A stretch of 64,000 nucleotides of DNA from Microbacterium terregens (lineage in GTDB: Bacteria > Actinomycetota > Actinomycetes > Actinomycetales > Microbacteriaceae). The stretch covers positions 3,286,001 through 3,350,000 of the forward strand of contig NZ_BAAAWH010000001.1 in assembly GCF_039534975.1 (NCBI RefSeq), given 5' to 3'. This document shows positions 49,950 through 57,703 of the stretch, in pieces; within the stretch, counting starts at the first letter, position 1; every line of letters starts with the position of its first letter. The position numbers and the translations under genes were made by a program. A model generated the notes under the pieces. That model saw nothing but the letters and a program-made list of their open reading frames with translations. It was not told the origin of the DNA and did not search any database.

Positions 49950-51869
49950 TCACGCGTCGACCGTGGGCTCGACGTCGAGCTTCCTCGGCAGGAGACGCGT
50001 GGGACGTACGTGGACGGCTCCGGTCCAGTCGGAGTCCGTGCTCCTCGCCATGACGAGCTTGCGGGGCCTCGCCCGTCGGGTCAGGAACCGCTTGAGGGCC
50101 TCGATGACCATCGCGATGAGAAGGATCTCCACCACGAAGAGCACGAAGGATGCCGCCGCCAGCGAGAAGTTGCCGGCGAGGTAGTCGTCGTACACCTTGA
50201 TGGCGAGCATCGGGGCGCGGCGTTCACCGAGCAGCATCGGGATGGCCAGTGTCCCCGACGCGACCACGAAGCAGAGCAACCAGCCGTTCAACGCGCTGGG
50301 CAGCAGAAGCCGGAACACCACCGCGATCAGCGCCCGGGCACGGCTGCCACCGGAGACCCTTGTGGCCTCCTCCAGCTCGGCGGGGATCTGCACGATCGCA
50401 CCGGCGATCGTGCGGCTGGCCAGCGGCACGACGGCGATGAACAATGCCGCCATCAGCAGCAGCGGCGACCCGTACATGGTCTTCCACGGGCCGATCAGAA
50501 CGACGGTGATGATACCGAGCGCCAGGAGTAGCCCGGGCACCACCATCGGGAGCATCTGACTGCCGTCAAGCAGCGTCCCCAACCGCCCGCGCCGCAGCTT
50601 CACCGCCCAGAGGATGACGATGACGGCGATCATTCCGAGCACCGCCGCGAGTGCGGCGACGGCTGCCGTCTGCAGGAAGATGTTGACGCTCTGCTGACTG
50701 CTCAGGATCGTGTCGAACCACTTGGTGGTCAGACCGGCCTGAGGGTCGAGGATCTTGGACCAGTCGGTCGGGTTCCAGCCGAAATACGGGGAGAACGACA
50801 CCAGCACCAGTTGCAGCAGCGGGAGAAGGACCGCGACGACCGCGTACAGGAGGCTGAACGCGAAGAGCGGGAGCCGCCATCTGCCCAGGCTCCACTCGCC
50901 CTGTCGAGATCCCTTGCCGGTGACCGTCGTGAAACGCCGTCGGCCTTGCAGCCGGCGCTCGATCACCAGAAGGCCGACGAGGATCACGAGAAGCAGGATC
51001 GACACGGCGCTGGCGTGACCGTAGAACGGGTTGCGTGCGTCGTTCAGGTAGCGGTACACCTCGGTCGGCAGGACGTAGATGTCCGCCGGGACCCCGAGGA
51101 CGACCGGAACGTCGAAAGCTTCCATCGAGGCGACCGTCGAAATGACGACGACCGCGGAGATGGCGGGCATGAGGACAGGGATCTGCGTGCCGAAGAACGT
51201 TCGGATCGGCCCGGCGCCCGAGACTCGGGCTGCCTCTTCCAGCGAGCGGTCCATGGTGGAGAACGGACCGATCAGGATCAGATACATGAAGGCCGTCGCG
51301 CGGAAGATCGACACGAGGATGAGTCCGCCCCACGACTCGATGTTCAGCGGGCCCTGACCCCAGAGGTAGCCTTCGGCGAATCCGGAGCTGATGCCGCGCA
51401 GCCAGACGTTGATCAGACCCACCGTCTCGTTGCCGAGCATCGACCACGAAAGTGCGTAGAACAGCGGCGGGAGGGCGACGAGAACGGCCATGGTGCCCGT
51501 GATCAACCACTTGCCCAGTGCGTTGGTCCGGGTGACGAGCGTCGCGAAGAACACCGCGAGGATGATCGCTGGTACGACCGACGCCACGGTCAGGAGAACC
51601 GTGTTCCACAGCGTTCCCCAGGTTTCCGGGTTGGTGAACACGTCGATGACCGGCTGGAGCGACCAGACGCCCGCCTGCGGGCCTTCGGTGAATGGTGACG
51701 TGCGGAATGCGCCGATGATGACCGCGAGAGCGGGCGAGACGAACAGCAGCGCGGCGACGATCCCGATCAGGATCTGAATATTCCGTTCGGGCCGCAGTGC
51801 CCACTCGCGCCGGAGTCGCGCCAGGCCGCCTCGGGGCGCGTCCGAAGTCATCGGTGCGTCGTTTGCCAT
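49950..51869 (-). CDS. Fused two-domain ABC importer permease (FbpB-like)
   Basis: A 639-aa permease containing two complete BPD-transport domains of about six helices each. The EAA loops are SLEEAARVSGAGPIRTFFGTQI and ELEEATRVSGGSRARALIAV. The fusion is normal for FbpB/ThiP-type transporters and explains why only one permease gene is present. GAGGAGG precedes the ATG at 51869. The three genes form one operon. Confidence 0.93.
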   Translation of the reverse strand: MANDAPMTSDAPRGGLARLRREWALRPERNIQILIGIVAALLFVSPALAVIIGAFRTSPFTEGPQAGVWSLQPVIDVFTNPETWGTLWNTVLLTVASVVPAIILAVFFATLVTRTNALGKWLITGTMAVLVALPPLFYALSWSMLGNETVGLINVWLRGISSGFAEGYLWGQGPLNIESWGGLILVSIFRATAFMYLILIGPFSTMDRSLEEAARVSGAGPIRTFFGTQIPVLMPAISAVVVISTVASMEAFDVPVVLGVPADIYVLPTEVYRYLNDARNPFYGHASAVSILLLVILVGLLVIERRLQGRRRFTTVTGKGSRQGEWSLGRWRLPLFAFSLLYAVVAVLLPLLQLVLVSFSPYFGWNPTDWSKILDPQAGLTTKWFDTILSSQQSVNIFLQTAAVAALAAVLGMIAVIVILWAVKLRRGRLGTLLDGSQMLPMVVPGLLLALGIITVVLIGPWKTMYGSPLLLMAALFIAVVPLASRTIAGAIVQIPAELEEATRVSGGSRARALIAVVFRLLLPSALNGWLLCFVVASGTLAIPMLLGERRAPMLAIKVYDDYLAGNFSLAAASFVLFVVEILLIAMVIEALKRFLTRRARPRKLVMARSTDSDWTGAVHVRPTRLLPRKLDVEPTVDA

Positions 51870-51982
51870 CCGTGCCTCCTCGTCGAGGTCTCGCATTCAC
51901 CACAGCGAGCAACGAAGAGCAGCGCGCGCTCTCATTCTCGCTGATCGCCCGACCCGGCTCACTGGCCCCCGAACACAACCCG

Positions 51983-52000
51983 GGACCAGTCGTCTGGTCC
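51983..52000. terminator. Short hairpin between the alcohol dehydrogenase and the ABC operon
   Basis: GGACCAG-TCGT-CTGGTCC, a perfect 7-bp stem with a 4-base loop, 46 bp beyond the alcohol dehydrogenase stop and 114 bp before the permease start. It is either a terminator for the former or an operator for the latter. Confidence 0.4.
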
Positions 52001-52045
52001 GCATGCACAAAGTCGCTGTGCTCAGACGGTGCGCGGAGTCCGGTC

Positions 52046-53149
52046 TCAGTCGAAGACGATGACCGGCTTGATCGTGGTGCCCGCCTTCATGTCGCTGACC
52101 GCCTGATTGATCTGATCGAGCCGGTATGTCTGCACAAGTCGATCGATCGGCAGGCGACCCTCTTCGAACAGCCGGATGAGCTCGCGCAGGAAGACCAGAC
52201 CGGTACCGTCCCCACCCATCACACCACGGATCGTCACGCCCTTCGTCAGGATCCGATTCAAGTCGAGATCCAACGGCACTCCTCCGGTGCCACTGACGTA
52301 GCAGAACATGCCGTGATAGGTCAGGGAGTAGATCGCGCTGAGGACGACGTGTTTGACGCCCGTCGAGTCGAACGCGCGATCGACACCCGCCGGCACGATC
52401 TGTTTGATGGCGGCCACTGCGTCCACTCCGCCGGTCGTGTTGATCGTGTGCGTGGCGCCGAATTCCCGCGCCAACTGCAGGCGCGAGTCGTGGACGTCGA
52501 TCGCGATGATCTCCCGGGTGCCGCGCATGCGCGCAGCCGCGATCGCGGCCAGTCCCACGGTTCCGACGCCGAACACCGCGAGGGAGTGGTCCGGATCAGG
52601 TTTGAGCGTGTTGAGGACCGCTCCCGCCCCGGCATTGGCACCGCAGGTCAGCGCGCAGAGATACTGCAGCCGGGCATCGTCGGCAACCCGGATGATGTTG
52701 CGTTCGGTGACCAGCGAGTACTGCGCGAATGAGGACTGGCCGAAGAACGCGCCTCGCACCGGGTCCCCGCGGTGGCTCGCCTTGGTCGAGCCGTCGAGCC
52801 TGGTTCCGCCGAAGACGAGCGTTCCGGACTTCTCGCAGTATGCCGTGTGACCGAGGCGGCACTGCGTGCACGCACCGCAGAAGTCGGGGGCGATCACGAC
52901 CTTGTCACCGGGCTGCACCGAAGTGACCAGAGAGCCGACGCGCTCGACGACCCCCGAGCCCTCGTGACCCAGGATGATGGGCATCGTCACGGGCAGCCGG
53001 CCGCTCAGTGCGTTGATGTCGGTGTGGCAGATCCCGACTGCGAGGATGCGGACGAGCACCTCTTCGGCGCGCGGCTCGTCGAGTTCGATGTCGAGGAGCT
53101 CGAATTCCGCTCCGGCCTGCGCGGCGACAGCCGCCGTCATGGTCACCAT
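52046..53149 (-). CDS. Zinc-dependent MDR alcohol dehydrogenase (benzyl-alcohol dehydrogenase type)
   Basis: A 367-aa medium-chain dehydrogenase. The catalytic zinc site is GICHTDINALSG and ILGHEGSGVVERVG, the structural zinc site CGACTQCRLGHTAYC, the FFGQSSFAQYSLVTERNIIRV block is typical of aryl/benzyl alcohol dehydrogenases, and the NAD fold is LAVFGVGTVGLAAIAAARMRG. It would interconvert aryl alcohols (such as vanillyl or coniferyl alcohol) and aldehydes. It is divergent from the ALDH2/amidohydrolase operon, 160 bp away. The weak AAAGG lies rather far upstream; ATG 53140 is an alternative start. Confidence 0.9.
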   Translation of the reverse strand: MVTMTAAVAAQAGAEFELLDIELDEPRAEEVLVRILAVGICHTDINALSGRLPVTMPIILGHEGSGVVERVGSLVTSVQPGDKVVIAPDFCGACTQCRLGHTAYCEKSGTLVFGGTRLDGSTKASHRGDPVRGAFFGQSSFAQYSLVTERNIIRVADDARLQYLCALTCGANAGAGAVLNTLKPDPDHSLAVFGVGTVGLAAIAAARMRGTREIIAIDVHDSRLQLAREFGATHTINTTGGVDAVAAIKQIVPAGVDRAFDSTGVKHVVLSAIYSLTYHGMFCYVSGTGGVPLDLDLNRILTKGVTIRGVMGGDGTGLVFLRELIRLFEEGRLPIDRLVQTYRLDQINQAVSDMKAGTTIKPVIVFD

Positions 53150-53309
53150 GTCGAATGAGCACCTTTCATCCTGAGGCGCGTGCCTGCGTCCGACTCAAGT
53201 CTGCAGGGGCGAACGCGGACCCGTCACTGGCGTGCGCACACATCAGGCCCGCGATGATTGGTCGGCTCGCCCAATGACCGGGTGACCGCCGCCGTGGATC
53301 GTAGGGTGC

Positions 53310-54872
53310 GTGACTAATGACGCTCACGCGCGCCTGCGCGACGACTGGCGGCTCGCCGCACCCCTGATCGACGGGATCACCCCCGAGGTCGCCGAGACTC
53401 TCGCAGTGACCAATCCCGCGACGGGCGACGAGATCGGCAGGGTCGCCCTCGCGGATGTGCGCCGCGCCGATGACGCGGTCGCCGCGGCCCGGCGCGCCTT
53501 TCCGGCATGGCGCGACATGCCGACCGCCGAACGTGGTGCCATCGTGCTGGCCGCAGTCGAGGCGGTAGAGGCGATGGCCGACGAGGTCGCCGCGCTGATC
53601 AGCCTCGAGGTCGGCAAGGTGCTGCACGAGGCGCAAGGTGACATCCGGGGTGCGCTCGCGATGGTGCGCGGAATGGTCCAGCTCGTGGCCGAACTCGAGG
53701 CCGGCGAGGACAGGACCGGACTACCCGGCACCGGCCAGGCCAGTTTCGTGCGTTTGCGCCACGTCCCGGTCGGTCCGGTCGCGGTGATCGGACCGTGGAA
53801 CACTCCCGTCTTCCTCACCTTCAACGCGATCGCCCCCGCGCTGGCTGCCGGCGCGACCCTGGTCGTCAAGCCCGCCGTCGAAGCGCCGCTCGCCCTGACC
53901 GCCACCCTGCGAGCGATGGCAGCTCATCTGCCCCCGGGCGTCATCAACATCGTCCCCGGCCGCGGGTCCATCGTCGGTCAACGACTGGCCGAGCATCCCG
54001 ACGTCCGTGCGCTGTCGTTCACCGGCAGCACCGGAACCGGGCGGCGCATCGCCGCGGCGGCGGCCGGGAACATCAAGAAGATCGCGCTGGAACTCGGGGG
54101 GAACGACCCGGCGATCGTGCTCGGCTCAGCCGAGATCACCGACTCGCTCGTCACCGAACTCGTCGCCGGGTGCTATTCGATGACCGGCCAGATCTGCTTC
54201 AACATCAAACGCATCTACGTGCATCACTCGCGGCACGACGAGCTTGTGGAGAAGTTCTCGGCGGCGGCGTCGCGAATCGTCGTGGGTGATGCCTTCGATC
54301 CGACCGCGCACATCGGCCCGCTGACGACGCGGGAGGGATACCAGAACGCGCTGCGTCTGCTCGCTGAGGCGCGGGCCGCCGGCGCCGTCGTCCACGAGCT
54401 CGGGATCCGCGCCGACTCGGCCGACTGGTCAGCGGGCTATTACGTCGCTCCGACCGTTGTGACCGGCATCCCCACCGATCACGAACTCGTGCTCGACGAG
54501 CAGTTCGCCCCGATCATTCCCATCGTCCCGTTCGACACGGATGATGAAGCTATCGTCGAGGCGAATCGCACCGACTTCGGTCTTGCGTCCTCGGTGTGGT
54601 CGCAGAACCTCGCTCACGCCGAGGCCGTGGCGCGCAGGATCGAGGCAGGCAACACCTTCATCAATGCGCACCGCCTGGGCGCCAGCGTTCCGCTCGTGCC
54701 CTTCGGCGGCGTCAAGCAGTCCGGCCTGGGACGAACGCACCTGCTCTACTCGCTCGAACACGTCACCGACGAACACGGCATCGTCGGCTTCAGTTCCCCG
54801 GCAGCGCAGCTGCCGGGGATCACACGCTGGCAGAACGTGCTGGCCGCCCCCACCGCGAAGGAGAACGTATGA
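53310..54872 (+). CDS. Aldehyde dehydrogenase 2, coupled to the amidohydrolase
   Basis: A 520-aa aldehyde dehydrogenase: GPVAVIGPWNTPVF, GATLVVKPAVEAPLA, SFTGSTGTGRRIA, catalytic Glu in LELGGNDPAIVL, catalytic Cys in MTGQICFNIKRIYV, and the C-terminal PFGGVKQSGLGR. It starts with GTG 53310. The stop overlaps the amidohydrolase start (ATGA), so product channelling is likely: oxidation of a ring or side-chain aldehyde to the acid that the next enzyme decarboxylates. Confidence 0.92.
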   Translation: MTNDAHARLRDDWRLAAPLIDGITPEVAETLAVTNPATGDEIGRVALADVRRADDAVAAARRAFPAWRDMPTAERGAIVLAAVEAVEAMADEVAALISLEVGKVLHEAQGDIRGALAMVRGMVQLVAELEAGEDRTGLPGTGQASFVRLRHVPVGPVAVIGPWNTPVFLTFNAIAPALAAGATLVVKPAVEAPLALTATLRAMAAHLPPGVINIVPGRGSIVGQRLAEHPDVRALSFTGSTGTGRRIAAAAAGNIKKIALELGGNDPAIVLGSAEITDSLVTELVAGCYSMTGQICFNIKRIYVHHSRHDELVEKFSAAASRIVVGDAFDPTAHIGPLTTREGYQNALRLLAEARAAGAVVHELGIRADSADWSAGYYVAPTVVTGIPTDHELVLDEQFAPIIPIVPFDTDDEAIVEANRTDFGLASSVWSQNLAHAEAVARRIEAGNTFINAHRLGASVPLVPFGGVKQSGLGRTHLLYSLEHVTDEHGIVGFSSPAAQLPGITRWQNVLAAPTAKENV

Positions 54873-55933
54873 CTGCGACAACCCAAGGTGGCGCTCCCGG
54901 CTGGGAGTCCCGCCCCTACCTCAGGATCGCCACCGAAGAGGCCTATGCTCCTCAGGAAGTCCTGGACGAGTATCGCAAGATCCTCGACTCGGGCGACGCC
55001 GACCCCGGATTCGTCTCGCTGATGGGCTATTTCCTGGGCTCCGAGCACCCTCAGCCGCGCAGCGTCATGGAGAAGATCAGCTCGCTCGGGGAATCGCGCC
55101 TGCAGGACATGGACGCCACCGGCATCGACAAGCAGGTGCTCGCGCTGACGGCACCTGGCACGCAGGTGCTCGATGTCGCGACAGCGAAGTGGGCGGCCGA
55201 GCTGACCAACGACCGGCTCGCAGAGGCCGTCGCCGCGCACCCGGACCGGTATGCCGCCCTTGCCGCCGTCGGGTTCGAAGACAGCTCTTCGGCGATCGCA
55301 GAGCTGGACCGCGCGGTGAACACGCTCGGCCTGAAGGGGCTGATCGCGAACTCCCATGTGAAGGGTCGCTACCTGGATCACCCCGATTTCTTCCCCATCC
55401 TCGAGGCTGCGGCTGACCTGGATGTTCCGGTGTACCTCCACCCGCAGACCCTGCCGGGCGATGTCATCAAGCCATGGCAGGAAGCCGGCCTCGACGGGGC
55501 CGTGTGGGGATTCGCAGCCGAAACAGGTCTGCACCTTCTGCGGATGATCACCTCCGGTCTGTTCGACCGGCTGCCCAACCTGCGCGTGGTCTGCGGTCAC
55601 CTGGGTGAGGGACTGCCGTTCTTCATGAGTCGCATCGACCACATGCACGCCAAGCAGGTCGCATCGGGACGCTACGAGGCGATCAAGCCGCTGAACCAGC
55701 GGCCGAGCGAGTACTTGAAGTCCCACATCTGGCTGACCACGAGCGGTATGCCGTGGGAGCCCGCGATCTCCTTCACCCGGCAGGTCGTCGGCGCGGACCG
55801 GGTCATGTACGCGATGGACTATCCGTACCAGTTCGTGGCGCAAGAGGTCGCCGACCAGGACGCCCTGCCCTACTCCGACGGCGAGAAGGTGGACTTCTTC
55901 CAGGGGATCGCCGAACGCGTCTTCAAGCTGTAG
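54869..55933 (+). CDS. Amidohydrolase-family decarboxylase (LigW / 5-carboxyvanillate decarboxylase-like)
   Basis: A 354-aa metal-dependent non-oxidative decarboxylase of the ACMSD/amidohydrolase-2 family. The N-terminal YLRIATEEAYA with Glu23 in place of the HxH of hydrolases, the stretch MDATGIDKQVLALTAPGTQVL, H191 (VYLHPQT), H244 (CGHLGE) and D317 (YAMDYPYQFVAQEV) follow sphingomonad LigW closely, from my memory of that sequence. LigW removes the 5-carboxyl of 5-carboxyvanillate. AAGGAG and the ATGA overlap link it to ALDH2. A related ortho-hydroxybenzoate decarboxylase activity (gamma-resorcylate type) is the main alternative. Confidence 0.88.
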   Translation: MTATTQGGAPGWESRPYLRIATEEAYAPQEVLDEYRKILDSGDADPGFVSLMGYFLGSEHPQPRSVMEKISSLGESRLQDMDATGIDKQVLALTAPGTQVLDVATAKWAAELTNDRLAEAVAAHPDRYAALAAVGFEDSSSAIAELDRAVNTLGLKGLIANSHVKGRYLDHPDFFPILEAAADLDVPVYLHPQTLPGDVIKPWQEAGLDGAVWGFAAETGLHLLRMITSGLFDRLPNLRVVCGHLGEGLPFFMSRIDHMHAKQVASGRYEAIKPLNQRPSEYLKSHIWLTTSGMPWEPAISFTRQVVGADRVMYAMDYPYQFVAQEVADQDALPYSDGEKVDFFQGIAERVFKL

Positions 55934-55942
55934 CAACCGACG

Positions 55943-55984
55943 ACGCAGGGTCCGCATCCCGCACCGGGGACGCGGACCCTGCGT
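55943..55984. terminator. Bidirectional terminator between amidohydrolase and CCD2
   Basis: A perfect 13-bp stem ACGCAGGGTCCGC/GCGGACCCTGCGT with a 16-base loop between convergent genes. Confidence 0.75.
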
Positions 55985-55999
55985 TCGTTCGTCTGCGGA

Positions 56000-57430
56000 C
56001 TACAGCACTCCCGGGGCGAAGCTCCCGTGGAAGGTCATGTGCGTCGAGTACGGGATCTTCGCCTTCGCGATCGGTCCCTCCTCGATCTTCATCGCGTCGA
56101 AGACGACGAGCGCGCCTCGGTTGGTCGCCGCATGGTTGACGACGGCCAGCAGCCATCCGTCCCCCTCGGCGGCGCCCTCGTAGCGCGGGACGAAAGTGCA
56201 CTCGTGAAGCACGTTGGGTGCGACCATCGGGTAGTTGCGCACCTCGAGCGTGTCCCAGTCGATGCGGTTGAGTCCGTCGGCGCCGCGGAAGAATCCGTAC
56301 TTATAGCGCATCATGGCGAACCGGTCGTCGATCTTCGGCATTTCGCCGACCGCACCGTGGATGCGCGTCACCTTCGGCTGGTCCGACTCCCCGACCAGAT
56401 CGAACTCCAGCCGTGTGATGGTCGCGTTGCCGAGTTCGATATCGGTCGGGTTGCCGGCGACGTCGGTGAAGAACGGGAACGAGTTACCCGGGGCGGCGGG
56501 GGCATCGACGATGACCTTCTTCCCCTCGGTATACGCGTTCATGATGTGTCCGCACACCACGCCCGGAGCCCGGAACCACCGGATGTCGGACGTGCTGCCG
56601 TCGCGCGGCATGATGCCCCATAGTGACGGCTGGTCAGGGTCGAACGCGTAGAACTGGCCGCCCTTCTTCATCCGCTCCTCGTCCACGCGGAACGGCTGGA
56701 TGTCGAAGATCACGTGTTCCCTGGTCACCGCGAAGTCGTGCATCATGCCCGGGTACGGCGCGACGAAGTACTCCTCGCGAATGAGCTTGGCGTTCTTGTC
56801 GGCGACGATGAGTGCGCACTCGCCGGCCCATTGGCGCTCGGCGTACATTCCGAACGCCCACCATTCGCCGGTGACGGGGTCGACCTTGCCGTGCGCCGAG
56901 AGCGCAGTGGATTTCAGCGCGCCATCGAAGTTGAAGACGTCCTTGGTCTCCAGTGTGACGGGATCGATCTCGTTCGGGTGCGAGTCCTCACGCAGGGCGA
57001 ACAGACGTCCGTTGAAGTACCAGGCGTACGTGTTTCCCGTATTGTCGCGCTGCATCAGTCCTGGAGCATCGGGGTCGTCGCGCGCGGGGTTCCGGTAGGC
57101 GTTGAAGAGCTTCTTGCGTGCTTCACGCTCCGCCGTGAATCGCTCCGTCTGGACGTAGCGGGACTTGAAGTCCACGTGGCCGTCCTCGATCCGCCAGGAC
57201 AGCAGGCTGCCGTCGCCGTTGAGGATGATGTCGTCCTCGAAGGTCGGGTACTGGTGGTCGGGACCGAGACCGAAGAAGGTGCCCTTCAGCTGCTCGGGAA
57301 AGACGCCCTCGATCTGACAGTCGAAGAGGTCCGCCTCCAGGCGGACCGGCTCGAACTGTCGTCCATAGAACGACGGGACGGTGTGGAACTGCGGTTGCAC
57401 GTACAGAGACTGCCGTTCGTTGATCGTCAT
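56000..57430 (-). CDS. Carotenoid-cleavage-type dioxygenase 2 (lignostilbene dioxygenase-like)
   Basis: A 476-aa paralogue of CCD1. The iron histidines are H180 (SAHGKVDP), H231 (MMHDFAV), H295 (CGHIMNAY) and H468 (TFHGSFAP). The two share long near-identical blocks such as DGHVDFKSRYV, DNTGNTYA, LFALREDSHP, DPVTGEWW and DFAVTREHVIFDI but differ around the presumed substrate pocket. AGAGGAAG precedes the ATG. Sphingomonads carry several lignostilbene dioxygenases with different stilbene preferences; two here suggest the same division of labour. Confidence 0.9.
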   Translation of the reverse strand: MTINERQSLYVQPQFHTVPSFYGRQFEPVRLEADLFDCQIEGVFPEQLKGTFFGLGPDHQYPTFEDDIILNGDGSLLSWRIEDGHVDFKSRYVQTERFTAEREARKKLFNAYRNPARDDPDAPGLMQRDNTGNTYAWYFNGRLFALREDSHPNEIDPVTLETKDVFNFDGALKSTALSAHGKVDPVTGEWWAFGMYAERQWAGECALIVADKNAKLIREEYFVAPYPGMMHDFAVTREHVIFDIQPFRVDEERMKKGGQFYAFDPDQPSLWGIMPRDGSTSDIRWFRAPGVVCGHIMNAYTEGKKVIVDAPAAPGNSFPFFTDVAGNPTDIELGNATITRLEFDLVGESDQPKVTRIHGAVGEMPKIDDRFAMMRYKYGFFRGADGLNRIDWDTLEVRNYPMVAPNVLHECTFVPRYEGAAEGDGWLLAVVNHAATNRGALVVFDAMKIEEGPIAKAKIPYSTHMTFHGSFAPGVL

Positions 57431-57703
57431 CGATCTTCCTCTCAGGCGTTTCCGCCGACTGTGTAGTGCCGCGTGATGATCAGGGGCAGGATGCCGGGCG
57501 CTCGCCGTATCGGCCGGCGTTCCGCGCCGAAGCCGAAGAGTCCGCGCAATGCTCATACGACGTCGGTGACACGGCATCCGTCCTGTCTCCATCCAAGCCG
57601 CGACGTCTTGACGGGCACACGTTGCCCGCGCCAGCAGTGCCGAGGGGAGTTGGCGCGCGCGCCAGAAGCCACCCGACGGGTTCCGGCGTGCCGGACGTTC
57701 GGA

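Noticed and set aside
52046..53149. Mycothiol-dependent formaldehyde dehydrogenase, to deal with formaldehyde from an LdpA-like lyase
   Set aside because: The FFGQSSFAQYSLVTERN block and overall pattern fit benzyl/aryl alcohol dehydrogenases. The formaldehyde role would be convenient but is not supported by sequence.
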